A program made the translations under genes and the position numbers. Under the pieces are notes generated by a model. It searched no databases, was not told where the DNA came from, and saw only the letters and a program-made list of their open reading frames with translations. From assembly GCF_004795105.1 (NCBI RefSeq), contig NZ_SSBL01000003.1, positions 310,001-374,000 on the forward strand: a stretch of DNA of 64,000 nt, written 5' to 3'. Shown here in pieces: positions 28,082 through 37,001 of this stretch; positions within the stretch are counted from its first letter, which is position 1, and each line of letters starts with the position of its first letter. The stretch comes from Streptomyces sp. A0642. Lineage in GTDB: Bacteria > Actinomycetota > Actinomycetes > Streptomycetales > Streptomycetaceae.

Positions 28082-29101
28082 ATGACCGACGAGACGATGA
28101 CGGACGACACGATGACGAACACGCCCCACACCCTTGCCGAACTCGCCCGGGAAGCCCGCATGGGCGGCGCCGGCACGGAGACCTCCGCCCGCGAGATCCG
28201 GCGGATCGACCTCTCCGACTTCGAGGCCCGGAAAGCCGACATCACGGAGGAGCTGTGGGCGGCGGCCACCGACATCGGCTTCTTCCAACTGGTCAACCAC
28301 GGCATCCCGCAGCACGTCGTGGACGGCGCGTTCGCCGGGGCGCAGGCGTTCTTCGCCCTGCCCGGGGAGACCAAGGCGCGGCACGGCCTGCGCAAGGGCC
28401 TCAACGCGGGCTGGGAGTCGATGACGCAGGTCAGGCCGTCCGTCGGCACGCCCGACCTGAAGGAGTCGTACCAGCTCACCCGCCCGCACATGGACGGGCT
28501 CTGGCCCGACGACGCGCTGCCGGACTTCCGGGCCGGGGCCCTCGACTTCGAGGCGCGGTGCCGAACGGTCGCTCTGCGGGTGCTGTCCTGCTTCGCCGAC
28601 CGGCTCGGATTCGAGGAAGGCTTCTTCGACCGGGCCCATGACGCGGCGAGCGACACCTACCAGTCGACCCTGCGCATGCTGCACTACTTCGCGATTCCCG
28701 GGGACGCCGAGCTCGACCCCGACGCCTGGCGGGCCGGAGCGCACACCGACTTCGACTGTCTGACCCTGCTCTTCCAGCGCGACGGACAGGGCGGACTCCA
28801 GGTCTGCCCCGGCAAGGAGGCCGAGGCGGGGGAGTGGACGCCGGTGGTTCCGGCGGGCGACGTCATCACCTGCAACATCGGGGACATGCTGATGCGCTGG
28901 AGCGGGGACCGGCTGCCGTCCAACTTCCACCGGGTGAAGTCGCCGGGCCCGGACGGCGACCGGAGCGCCCGCTACAGCATCGCCTTCTTCGCCCAGGCCG
29001 ACAAGGAGACGGTCATCGCCGACCCGGACGGCCGCTACGCGCCCATCACGGCGGGGGACTACATCCAGCAGCGCATCGCCGCCAACTTCGCACGCCGGTG
29101 A
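28082..29101 (+). CDS. 2-oxoglutarate/Fe(II)-dependent oxygenase, IPNS-like family
   Basis: A 339-residue jelly-roll dioxygenase. The N-terminal DIGFFQLVNHGIP motif and the iron triad HTD with a distal His in FHRVKSPG, plus the 2OG-binding Arg in RYSIAFF, mark the isopenicillin N synthase-like branch. That branch also contains thymine 7-hydroxylase, which oxidises a methyl group on a pyrimidine. Located third in an operon with a nucleobase permease and a deaminase-like amidohydrolase, it may hydroxylate or demethylate the imported base. The ATG follows CAGGAGAACAG; the frame is open to 28040 but that part is not conserved-looking. Oxygenase identity is secure; substrate is inferred. Confidence 0.85.
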   Translation: MTDETMTDDTMTNTPHTLAELAREARMGGAGTETSAREIRRIDLSDFEARKADITEELWAAATDIGFFQLVNHGIPQHVVDGAFAGAQAFFALPGETKARHGLRKGLNAGWESMTQVRPSVGTPDLKESYQLTRPHMDGLWPDDALPDFRAGALDFEARCRTVALRVLSCFADRLGFEEGFFDRAHDAASDTYQSTLRMLHYFAIPGDAELDPDAWRAGAHTDFDCLTLLFQRDGQGGLQVCPGKEAEAGEWTPVVPAGDVITCNIGDMLMRWSGDRLPSNFHRVKSPGPDGDRSARYSIAFFAQADKETVIADPDGRYAPITAGDYIQQRIAANFARR

Positions 29102-29159
29102 CCGCGGACCCGTCGTCCGGGCTGCCGCCCGGGGACGGGCGGCCCCCACGACCCCCGAG

Positions 29160-29183
29160 CCGCCGGGCGCCTCCGCCCGGCGG
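29160..29183. terminator. Bidirectional terminator after the permease/oxygenase operon
   Basis: A perfect 10-base stem (CCGCCGGGCG with CGCCCGGCGG) with a CCTC loop, between the oxygenase gene and the convergent ABC transporter gene. Confidence 0.85.
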
Positions 29184-29208
29184 CGTCCGGGTGCCCTGGC
29201 CGGCCCGT

Positions 29209-31011
29209 TTACGGGTGGGCGGGCTGAAGGCCCGCGTACACCCCTTCCCGGCCGATCAGTTCCTCGTGCGTCCCGACCTCCGCGATCCGGCCGCCCTCCA
29301 TCGCGACGATGCGGTCGGCACCCTGGATCGTGGAGAGCCGGTGAGCGACGACGAAGACCGTACGGCCTTGCACCAGCCGGGAAAGGGCCTCCTGCACCAG
29401 GGCTTCGGAGCGGTTGTCCAGCGCGGACGTGGCCTCGTCGAGCACCAGCACCCGGGGGTCGCGGATCAGTGCCCGGGCGATGGCGAGGCGCTGCTTCTGG
29501 CCGCCGGACAGGCGCGCCCCCCGCTCACCGACGACGGTGTCGAGCCCGAGCGGCAGATCGTTGACGAACTCCAGCGCGTTGGCGTCCGCCAGCGCGCGTA
29601 TGAGCGTGGCCTCGTCGGTGTCCCCCATTCCGTACGTCACGTTGTCGCGGATGCTGCCCTCGAAGAGGATCGACTCCTGCGGGACCACCGACAGGAACCG
29701 CCGGTAACTGCGCAGATCGAGCCCCGCCATGTCCGCGCCGTCGAGCAGGATGCGGCCGGACGTGGGCCGGATGAAGCCGATGAGGAGGTTCAGGACGGTC
29801 GACTTGCCGGCGCCCGAGGCGCCGACCAGCGCGATGGTCTCGCCCGGCCGTGCGGAGAGGGTGAACCCGTCGACGGCGGGGTCCGCGTCCTCGTAGGCGA
29901 ATCCGACGTCCTCGAAGTCGATCCGGCCGGTGACGTGATCGACCTGCGCCTTGCCCGCGTTGTGTTCGAGGTCGGGCGCCTGGAGAACCTCGCCCGCCGA
30001 ACGCACCGATTCCAGTCCCTTGGTGAGGATGGGCGCCAGGCCCAGCAGCGTGGTCACCGAGCCGGTCAGGACGGTGAAGAAGGCGCTCAGCATCACGACG
30101 TCACCGGCGGTGATGGGCATCCAGCCGTGGTACGCGATCAGGGCCGACCCCGTCAGGCACAGCACCCCCAGGGTGTTGAGGATGACCCAGGCCAGTGAAC
30201 CGAACCGGCCGTTGATGACGTCCAGGCGCAGGCCGGCCGCGAAGACCTGGCGCAGCGAGCCGTCGACCCGGCCGAGCGCGGTGCGCTCCAGCCCGTGGGC
30301 GCGGGTGATGGGGATGAGGGTGGTCATCTCGCCGACCCGGGACGACAGTTGTTCGACCTCGCGCCGGAAGGACTCGTTGTGACTGCGCAGCCGGCCGCGC
30401 AGCTTCATCACGAGGAATCCGGCCGCGGGCACCACGATCAGGAAGACCGGAAGGAACGCGGGCACGCGCACGCCGATGACGACGAGTCCGCCGACCAGCG
30501 TCACGACGGCGCCGAGCCCCATGTCGGCGCTCTGCTGCATCATCTGCTCCACGGACTCCACGTCGCGGACGACCTTGGCCTGCAGGACGCTCGAACTGAC
30601 GCGTGCGTGGTACCCGATGGACAGTTGCTGCATGCGGCGGCACAGCGCCGAGCGCAGGGTCGTGCCCATGCGCCGGATGCTGCCGCCGAGGCAGCGTACG
30701 TACCACTGGTGCAGCGGATAGTTGATCACGAGGATGAACAGCAGGACGCCGGTGGCCTTCCAGAGCCGCGATTCCGGGCCGTGCTGGACGACCACGTCCA
30801 GGACGGTGGCGGTGATGAGGGGGAGCAGCCAGATGGGGCTGTGCTTCACGACGAAGAAGACGACCGCGAGTGCCAGCCGTCCCCGGTCGGGCCGCAAAAG
30901 GTAACCGAGGGTACGGAACGGGTTCTCGCCGCGGTAGCGGTGGTCGAGGTGGTCGAGGGCCGCCAGGGATTCGGCGGGAGGCTGGGAAACCGCTTTCTGC
31001 ATGGTGACCAT
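29209..31011 (-). CDS. ABC exporter, fused membrane and ATPase domains
   Basis: A 600-residue half-transporter with membrane helices in about residues 40-320 and an ATPase domain with Walker A GASGAGKST, signature LSGGQ and Walker B RVLVLDEAT. The coupling helix and N-terminal part (HSPIWLLPLITATVLDVV) resemble lipid- or drug-type exporters. The start is the ATG at 31011; a second ATG nine bases in is possible. It lies 65 bases downstream of the BenE gene on the same strand, so they may share a transcript. No substrate can be named. Confidence 0.87.
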   Translation of the reverse strand: MVTMQKAVSQPPAESLAALDHLDHRYRGENPFRTLGYLLRPDRGRLALAVVFFVVKHSPIWLLPLITATVLDVVVQHGPESRLWKATGVLLFILVINYPLHQWYVRCLGGSIRRMGTTLRSALCRRMQQLSIGYHARVSSSVLQAKVVRDVESVEQMMQQSADMGLGAVVTLVGGLVVIGVRVPAFLPVFLIVVPAAGFLVMKLRGRLRSHNESFRREVEQLSSRVGEMTTLIPITRAHGLERTALGRVDGSLRQVFAAGLRLDVINGRFGSLAWVILNTLGVLCLTGSALIAYHGWMPITAGDVVMLSAFFTVLTGSVTTLLGLAPILTKGLESVRSAGEVLQAPDLEHNAGKAQVDHVTGRIDFEDVGFAYEDADPAVDGFTLSARPGETIALVGASGAGKSTVLNLLIGFIRPTSGRILLDGADMAGLDLRSYRRFLSVVPQESILFEGSIRDNVTYGMGDTDEATLIRALADANALEFVNDLPLGLDTVVGERGARLSGGQKQRLAIARALIRDPRVLVLDEATSALDNRSEALVQEALSRLVQGRTVFVVAHRLSTIQGADRIVAMEGGRIAEVGTHEELIGREGVYAGLQPAHP

Positions 31012-31076
31012 CCCACCCCGCTTCCGCCGCGCGGAGCAACCCCGTCCCACGGAGGGGACAGAAGCCGGTGCGTGAC

Positions 31077-32306
31077 TCAGTGGACGCGGGCTCCGTCGGG
31101 CGCCGCCGTGGGCGCGGAATCCTTGCGCCGGGGGCGGCCCACCGAGGCGACCGCGCCGGTGACCAGGCCGGCCAGCAGGCCCCAGAACGCGGAGCCGATC
31201 CCCAGCAGCGTCACACCGGAAGCGGTGGCGAGGAAGGTCACCACGGCCGCTTCCCTGGACGCCTTGTCGGCCAGCGCCGCCGCCAGCGAGGCCTCGATGG
31301 TGGCGAGCAGGCCGATCCCGGCGATCGCCAGGACGAGTTCCTGCGGCATCGCCGTGAGGAGGGAGGCGACGGTCGCCCCGAGCAGGCCGACGCAGAGGTA
31401 GAAGACGCCCGCCCACACCGCCGCCAGGAAGCGCCTGTCGCGGTCGGGGTGGGCCTCCTCGCCGGTGCAGATGGCGGCCGTGATCGCGGCCAGGTTGAGG
31501 CCGAACGCCCCGAACGGCGCCAGCACGGCGTTGGCCGCGCCGGTCCAGGTCATCAGGGGCGAGACCGGCACGTCGTACCCGGCGCCGCGGATCACTGCGA
31601 CGCCGGGCAGGTTCTGCGAGGCCATCGTGACGACGAACAGCGGTGCGCCGACGCTGACGAGCACCTTCCAGTCGAACTCCGGTGCGGTGAAGACCGGAAC
31701 GGCCAGGCCGAGCCGGACCTCGCCCAGCTGCCAGCCGCCGGTGAACACGGTGGCCGCCACGCCCGCCGCGAGGGCCAGCAGCACCGCGTACCGAGGCAGC
31801 AGGCGCCGGGCGAGCAGATAGACGACGAACATGGGGAACGCGACCGCGAATCCGCCGTGCATCGTGCTGAACAGCCCCGTGCCGAACCGCAGCAGCACCC
31901 CGGCGAGGAGGGCGGCCGCCAGCGGGACCGGGATCCGGCCCATGAGGCGGCTGAACCAGCCGGTCACGCCGCTCACGAGGATGAGCAGTCCCGAGAAGAC
32001 GAACGCGCCCACCGCCTGAGCCATCGTCACCCCGCTCAGGCCCGTCGTGAGCAGTGCCGCTCCCGGCGTCGACCACGCGGTCACGACGGGCGCCCGGTAG
32101 CGCAGTGACAGCCCGATGCAGGTGCAGGCCAGACCGACGCCCAGCGCGAGCATCCAGGAGGAGATCTCGCGCGCGTCCGCCCCCGCCGCCTGCGCGGCCG
32201 TGAAGACCAGCGCCGCCGAACTGGTGACGCCGACCATGACGGCGATCAGTCCGGCGGCCACGGCCGAGGGGGGAGCGGCCGAGCGTATGCGGGCGATCGC
32301 GAGCAT
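31077..32306 (-). CDS. benE: BenE family benzoate/H+ symporter-like transporter
   Basis: A 409-residue membrane protein with about twelve hydrophobic segments. The N-terminal AGLIAVMVGVTSSAALVF and the central segment with ASQNLPGVAVIRGAGY followed by TGAANAVLAPFGAFGLNLA are characteristic of the BenE family, which imports aromatic acids such as benzoate, and is used in cells without a benzoate pathway for other aromatic or heterocyclic acids. It is divergent from an XRE-cupin regulator, with a long palindrome between, a common arrangement for this transporter. No benzoate-degradation gene is in the window, so the true substrate is uncertain. Confidence 0.85.
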   Translation of the reverse strand: MLAIARIRSAAPPSAVAAGLIAVMVGVTSSAALVFTAAQAAGADAREISSWMLALGVGLACTCIGLSLRYRAPVVTAWSTPGAALLTTGLSGVTMAQAVGAFVFSGLLILVSGVTGWFSRLMGRIPVPLAAALLAGVLLRFGTGLFSTMHGGFAVAFPMFVVYLLARRLLPRYAVLLALAAGVAATVFTGGWQLGEVRLGLAVPVFTAPEFDWKVLVSVGAPLFVVTMASQNLPGVAVIRGAGYDVPVSPLMTWTGAANAVLAPFGAFGLNLAAITAAICTGEEAHPDRDRRFLAAVWAGVFYLCVGLLGATVASLLTAMPQELVLAIAGIGLLATIEASLAAALADKASREAAVVTFLATASGVTLLGIGSAFWGLLAGLVTGAVASVGRPRRKDSAPTAAPDGARVH

Positions 32307-32367
32307 GAGTGAGCCACTTCCTGTGCTGGGGGTGGGCAGATGCCCGGCGCACCGGTACGCCCGCGTC

Positions 32368-32399
32368 GTTCCATATACGGAACGTTCTGTATGTGGAAC
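32368..32399. promoter_or_regulatory. 32-bp palindrome between benE and the XRE-cupin regulator
   Basis: Two 16-base arms meet at 32383/32384 and match at 14 of 16 pairs; the left arm GTTCCATATACGGAAC is itself palindromic around ATATAC. The element lies in the divergent promoter gap, 62 bases above benE and 57 above the regulator. It is the likely operator of the XRE protein acting on both genes. Confidence 0.7.
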
Positions 32400-32455
32400 A
32401 CTAGAGAGGCGGGCCGACGCCCGTCAACCGGGAATGCGGAACGGGTGCGGGGCCG

Positions 32456-33007
32456 ATGGGGCTGAATGAGGACGTAGGGCGCAGACTGCGCATGCTGCGG
32501 CGCGAGCGGGGCCTGTCCCTGTCCGAGCTCTCCCGGCGCTCCCGCGTGGGCAAGGGGACGCTCTCGGAGCTGGAGAGCGGGACGCGTAATCCCACGCTGG
32601 AGACGTTGTACGCCCTCGCCACCGCGCTCGGTCTGCCGCTCAGCGCCGTACTGAGCGATCCGCCGCCGGGCGGCGTTCCCGGCTCAGCCCCCGTGACCGT
32701 CTCCGGGAGCGCCGTCACCGCCGTCCTGATCGAACGGTACGAGGACGAGGCCGCCGTCACCGACGTGTTCCGCGTGCGCATCCGTGCGGGCGCCCTCCAG
32801 GAGTCCCGGGCGCACGTCCCGGGCACCCGGGAAAGCCTGATGGTCCTGGCCGGCACCGCCGTTGTGGGTCCCCCGGACGACACTCGGACGGCCGGCCCCG
32901 GAGCCGGCGCGCACTGGCGGGCCGACATGCCGCACGTCTACGGAGCGCCCGACGGCGACGTGGAGGGCATCCTGTTCGTCCGCACCCCGGCGACGGGGAG
33001 CCCTTAG
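32456..33007 (+). CDS. XRE-type regulator with C-terminal cupin
   Basis: A 183-residue regulator: an N-terminal helix-turn-helix (about residues 8-62: LRRERGLSLSELSRRSRVGK and LSELESGTRNPTLETLYALA) joined to a cupin-like domain (about 95-180) that probably binds a small ligand. This architecture is common for regulators of BenE-type transporters and of catabolic genes. The ATG at 32456 follows GTGCGGGG. It is divergent from benE across a long palindrome, so it likely represses both genes and is relieved by an aromatic or similar ligand. No conserved metal-binding His cluster stands out in the cupin. Confidence 0.83.
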   Translation: MGLNEDVGRRLRMLRRERGLSLSELSRRSRVGKGTLSELESGTRNPTLETLYALATALGLPLSAVLSDPPPGGVPGSAPVTVSGSAVTAVLIERYEDEAAVTDVFRVRIRAGALQESRAHVPGTRESLMVLAGTAVVGPPDDTRTAGPGAGAHWRADMPHVYGAPDGDVEGILFVRTPATGSP

Positions 33008-33172
33008 GGGATTCTCGCCGGGATCATGCCGCCCCCCCCGCGGGATCCGGCACGCGCGTCTGCCGCGTGGTCGGCGGTCGCCATGGCTCCCTCCTCCGCC
33101 TTGAAGCCGACGCACCCGTTCCCGCTCCCTCGTCCGGCCTGAAACGAAAGGCACTCGGGCCCGGTCAGCGGT

Positions 33173-33760
33173 TCACGCGCCGAGGAGATTGACCAGGCGG
33201 ATGTAGCGCACCCAGTCCCAGTGGGGCCCCGGGTCCGTGTGGTCCGTGCCCGGGACCTGCGCATGGCCGAGGATGTGCGCGCGGTCCTTGGGTATGCCGT
33301 AGCGGTCGCACACCGACGCCGTCAGCAACGCCGACTGCTCGTACAGGGCGTTGGTGAAGTAGGCGGGCTGGTCCACATAGCCCTCGTGCTCGATGCCGAT
33401 GCTGCGCGTGTTGTAGTCCCAGTTCCCCGCGTGCCAGGCGATGTTCTTCTCCCGCACGCACTGGTCGATGTAGCCGTCCGACGAGCGCACGACGTAGTGC
33501 GCGGACACCTGTTTCGCCGGGTTCTGGAAGATCGCCACGGTGTCCGAGAACGTCTCCTGGGTGACGTGGATGATCACGTACTGCACCGGATACGCCGAAG
33601 GCCGGGTGGAGACCGTGTAGTTGGACGTCGAGGCCGGCGCCCAGTGGGCCGCCGGATAGTCCGTCTCACCGGCCGTCGCCGCGGTGGCGCGGACGGATGC
33701 GGGAAGCAGGGCGCCCGCAGCCGTCGCCGCGGCGCCCTGAAGGATTCTTCTGCGGTTCAT
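33173..33760 (-). CDS. Secreted N-acetylmuramoyl-L-alanine amidase (Amidase_2)
   Basis: A 195-residue secreted zinc amidase. The N-terminus RRRILQGAAATAAGALL is a Tat-type signal. The amidase domain covers about residues 50-190 with the zinc and catalytic pattern VIIHVTQ, WHAGNWDYN, GIEHEGY and DPGPHWDW. It cleaves the bond between muramic acid and L-Ala in peptidoglycan, acting outside the membrane. There is no separate wall-binding domain. The gene begins 46 bases after the stop of the upstream APC permease gene on the same strand, so a shared transcript is possible. The stretch before the XRE gene on the other side holds nothing else. Confidence 0.87.
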   Translation of the reverse strand: MNRRRILQGAAATAAGALLPASVRATAATAGETDYPAAHWAPASTSNYTVSTRPSAYPVQYVIIHVTQETFSDTVAIFQNPAKQVSAHYVVRSSDGYIDQCVREKNIAWHAGNWDYNTRSIGIEHEGYVDQPAYFTNALYEQSALLTASVCDRYGIPKDRAHILGHAQVPGTDHTDPGPHWDWVRYIRLVNLLGA

Positions 33761-33806
33761 GCGTACTCCTGGGTGTGGGGGGCGGGCAACGAGTGGGGAT
33801 TGCCGT

Positions 33807-35282
33807 TCAGTCGGCCTTTTGGGGCTCCGGGGCCCGCGGCTCTTCGTCCAGATGGATTTTGCTCATCCCGGCCACCCGCTCCGGATGTCTGCGCAGCAGC
33901 ACCGCCAGGACGACGATCCCGGTCACCATCCAGATGGCGACGACCGGACCCGCGTACGAGACGGGGGCGCTGAGTTCCGAGACGAAGTCGAACACCGGGA
34001 TGCCGGCGGCGGTCAGCAGTGCCGGTACGAACGCCGCGATGCCCAGCACGGGGAACAGGAGGTGCAGCACCGGGTGGAACGCCTCCCGGCGCCGTCGCAG
34101 GAAATAGCCGGCGCAGGCCAGGTTCACGACGATGTACACCCCGATGATCACCGTGACGATCACGGTGGCCAGCAGGACGAAGGCCGTCACGGGGTCGTAC
34201 GCGAATCCCAGCCCGAGCGCCGCGCCCACCGCGATCACGAACTGCACGGCGACCCCGGTGACCGGGGAGCGGCGACGCGGATGCAGCCGTGCGAACGCCC
34301 GGGGGAACACTCCCGTGCGACCGAGCGCGAACGCCGTTCGGGTCGACACGTTCGCGCACGCGTTCGCGTTGGCCACGGTCGAGTTGACGACCGCGAGGAA
34401 GAGCAGCACCCAGAACAACCCGAACGACGCACGGGCCACGCCCTCCCAGGAGGCCGCCCCCGAGGCGCCGAAGCCGGCGAACCGGTCCGGCCCGACGTAC
34501 ACGGACATGGCATACGTGGTGAGGACGTACACCAGGCCGATGGACAGCGCGGCGCCCAGCACCGCACGCCTCATGGTGCGACGCGGGTCCTTCGTCTCCT
34601 CGGCGAGCGGCGCCGCCGCCTCGAACCCCGCGAAGGCCAGCACGGTGTAGACGGAACCGGCGAAGATGCCGCTGACGCCCTCGAAGCCCTCGGCCGTGTG
34701 GGAGGCGCCGAACACCGACAGGGTGTTGTCCGGCCCCGCCTGCCCGATCAACAGCACGGCGAAGACGACGAACACCAGCACCTCGAAGACACCGAGGACC
34801 GTGCCGAACCGGGCGGAGGCCCGGACGCCGAAGAATCCGGCCAGCGCGATGATCACCGCGCCCAGCAGCGACCACGGCCACCAGAGGTCCGCGGGGAAGG
34901 ACGCCCACTCCTGATGGAGAGTGCCCGCCGTCGTGAATCCGAGCTGGAGCAGCAGCAGCGCGGGCACCAGCGCCTCGACGAACACATAGCCCCACCCGAC
35001 GAGAAAGCCCACCGTCGGATGCAGACCCTGCGCCGAGTACGTGGCGACCGACCCGGCGGCAGGGAGATGGCGGGCCAGCTCCGCCACGCACGAGGCGGTG
35101 AACAGGCAGGCGACCAGGGCCACGAGCACCGACAGCGGCAGGCTGCCGCCCGCGAATGCGGCCCCGGCGGGGATGGAAGCGGCGATGGCGGCCGCCGGCG
35201 CCATCGCCGTGACGCTCTGGAACAGGACCTCGCGCAGCCCGACGGCGTCACGCAGGAGTCCGTTACCCGATTCCCCCGACAT
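33807..35282 (-). CDS. APC superfamily amino acid permease
   Basis: A 491-residue protein with about twelve hydrophobic segments. APC markers include LFQSVTAMAPAAAIAASIP in helix one, VYTVLAFAGFEAAAPLAEET in helix six to seven and DPRRTMRRAVLG in the following loop. The start at 35282 follows GGGGGAG; the upstream open frame to 35354 is not used. It imports amino acids or polyamines. It ends in a C-terminal cytoplasmic tail with Pro/Glu. Possibly co-transcribed with the amidase downstream. The substrate is unknown. Confidence 0.87.
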   Translation of the reverse strand: MSGESGNGLLRDAVGLREVLFQSVTAMAPAAAIAASIPAGAAFAGGSLPLSVLVALVACLFTASCVAELARHLPAAGSVATYSAQGLHPTVGFLVGWGYVFVEALVPALLLLQLGFTTAGTLHQEWASFPADLWWPWSLLGAVIIALAGFFGVRASARFGTVLGVFEVLVFVVFAVLLIGQAGPDNTLSVFGASHTAEGFEGVSGIFAGSVYTVLAFAGFEAAAPLAEETKDPRRTMRRAVLGAALSIGLVYVLTTYAMSVYVGPDRFAGFGASGAASWEGVARASFGLFWVLLFLAVVNSTVANANACANVSTRTAFALGRTGVFPRAFARLHPRRRSPVTGVAVQFVIAVGAALGLGFAYDPVTAFVLLATVIVTVIIGVYIVVNLACAGYFLRRRREAFHPVLHLLFPVLGIAAFVPALLTAAGIPVFDFVSELSAPVSYAGPVVAIWMVTGIVVLAVLLRRHPERVAGMSKIHLDEEPRAPEPQKAD

Positions 35283-35468
35283 CCCGTGGCTCCCCCTTGT
35301 CCGATGACCGGAATCCGACGTCCGATGTACGGCCGAGCAGCGTGCGCGCCCCACCGTACGGGCGTCGCGCGGGTGACGGAAGACGGCAGGAGCCGAAATC
35401 GATGCAGGGGCAGGGGAGTTGACAGGAAAAGGCCGCCTGTCGGGGTCGCGGGACGGCCCGTCGGCCCG

Positions 35469-36818
35469 TCAGTGCGTCAGCGGACGCGGCAGCTTCAGCA
35501 GCGTCACGGACGTCTCGATGCCGGAGTCGACCAGCCGTCCGTCCGCGTCGAAGGCGCCCGCCCCGTCGCTCATGCCGAAGTCGTTGTCGTTGATGAGGGC
35601 GAGCGTGTCCCGGCCCGTCACCGCCACGCCCTCGATCTTCCCGGGGACCCCCGGGACCGTGCCCAGGTCGACGACGAGGCGCTTGCGCAGGACCGGAACG
35701 CCCGCGGCCGCAGGGTCCGCCAGTTCCTCGTAGGACGGCGAAGCGGCCGGGACGTCCCAGCGCGAGCCCAGGATGCCGCCGCCGCGGGGGAGGGTGACCC
35801 GGTGCAGACGAGCCGCCCGGTCGGTGCGCTCCTCGATCAGGAGGTCGTCACCGCCGATGGCGACGACCGAGGAGATCTTCAGCTCGGACGTGTCGTCCTC
35901 ACCCGGGTCCACGACTCCCACGGCGTCGAAGCGGTACGCGTACTCCGCGGTGACCGCACGCTTCTTCGGGGAGAAGCGCAGCAGCCGCACGTTGCGCGAC
36001 GCCTCGCCCGCGTCCTTGTCGGGCAGCGAGAGCGGGCTCTGGACGGCGAGCACCAGCTCGCCGCCCGGCAGCAGTGCCAGGCCCTCGAATCCCCGGTTGA
36101 CCTTACGGTGGAGCAGAACGCCGGGCAGCGCCTCGACGACGGGGTAGTCCGTGCCCTCGAGGTCCAGGCCCTCGGGGACGTAACGGGTCAGTACCCGGCC
36201 GCCCGCGGAGACGTGCACCAGCGAGGGGCCGTACTCGTCGACCAGCCAGAACGAGCCGTCCGCGCTCCGGACGATCCCTTCCGTGTCCAGGCCGGCGGGG
36301 TCGTACGGGAGAGGCGTCTTCGCGTCGTACGAGTACGGGGCCTCATCGCGGTCCGCCTGGTTCGGCAGGCCGGTGACGGGGGCGCCGGAACGCGTGGTCA
36401 GCGGGAGGGAGCGCAGCACCTCGACGCGCTTGCCGCTCACCTTCACCTTGACGATCGCCGGGTCGAACCCGGGGACGGGGAAAGTGCGCCGCTTGGTGCC
36501 GTCGACCTTGATCTGACCGTTCGGGCCCCGGTCCGTGACGGTCCAGAACTCGCCCTTGCGGCCGGCCGGGAAGAGGTCGCTGCCGATGCCCCCGAGCATC
36601 ACGCCGCGGTCGTCCCCGACGGTCCCGGGCAGCAGTCCGTTGCTGAAACCCGCCAGCGGTACGTCCCCCAGCAGGGCGCTCGCGGTGACCCGCGCGGTGT
36701 CCCCCGGGCGGTGATGCCACTCCTGCGCGCCGATTGCGGTGCCGGAGGCACACACCGTGCCGAGCAGGGCGAGCGGCAGCCCGACGGCAAGGGATCGACG
36801 GACGACACGCGCGGACAT
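35469..36818 (-). CDS. Secreted phytase-like (esterase-like) protein
   Basis: A 449-residue protein of the phytase-like family (the fold PF13449 is a beta-propeller). It has a signal with two Arg before a hydrophobic segment (RRSLAVGLPLALLGTVCASG). The body has repeated GLAL/GVAV and DRGPNG, LDTEGI and EDTSELK features of that family. Members are annotated as esterase-like and act on phosphate esters or alkaloids in a few cases; the function here is unknown. I start it at 36818, after AGGAGG. The last residues before the stop read LKLPRPL. It is a solitary gene flanked by an APC permease and the SWIM gene. Confidence 0.78.
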   Translation of the reverse strand: MSARVVRRSLAVGLPLALLGTVCASGTAIGAQEWHHRPGDTARVTASALLGDVPLAGFSNGLLPGTVGDDRGVMLGGIGSDLFPAGRKGEFWTVTDRGPNGQIKVDGTKRRTFPVPGFDPAIVKVKVSGKRVEVLRSLPLTTRSGAPVTGLPNQADRDEAPYSYDAKTPLPYDPAGLDTEGIVRSADGSFWLVDEYGPSLVHVSAGGRVLTRYVPEGLDLEGTDYPVVEALPGVLLHRKVNRGFEGLALLPGGELVLAVQSPLSLPDKDAGEASRNVRLLRFSPKKRAVTAEYAYRFDAVGVVDPGEDDTSELKISSVVAIGGDDLLIEERTDRAARLHRVTLPRGGGILGSRWDVPAASPSYEELADPAAAGVPVLRKRLVVDLGTVPGVPGKIEGVAVTGRDTLALINDNDFGMSDGAGAFDADGRLVDSGIETSVTLLKLPRPLTH

Positions 36819-36952
36819 GGGGCCTCCTGAGGAGCGAATGAGCTGACCGGCGTCACGTTCCGCCGCGCTCCTCAACGGCCGGTGACATCGAGTTGAACTC
36901 CCGGGCGGAAGAGGGCGGCGGGCAGGGGGCCCGGGCGCCTTGACCGGAGCGC

Positions 36953-36989
36953 GGCGGCGGGCGTGGGCGGTGTGCGCCCGCCCGCCGCC
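36953..36989 (-). terminator. Terminator after SWIM gene
   Basis: An 11-base stem GGCGGCGGGCG with its complement CGCCCGCCGCC (36979-36989), loop of 15 bases, 13 bases past the SWIM gene stop on the minus strand. Confidence 0.55.
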
Positions 36990-37001
36990 GGCCGGCCGTC
37001 G

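Noticed and set aside
29209..32352. Minus-strand frame of over 1000 codons joining the ABC transporter and the benE region
   Set aside because: The N-terminal half is an Arg/Gly/Pro-rich shadow of benE; the ABC protein starts at 31011.
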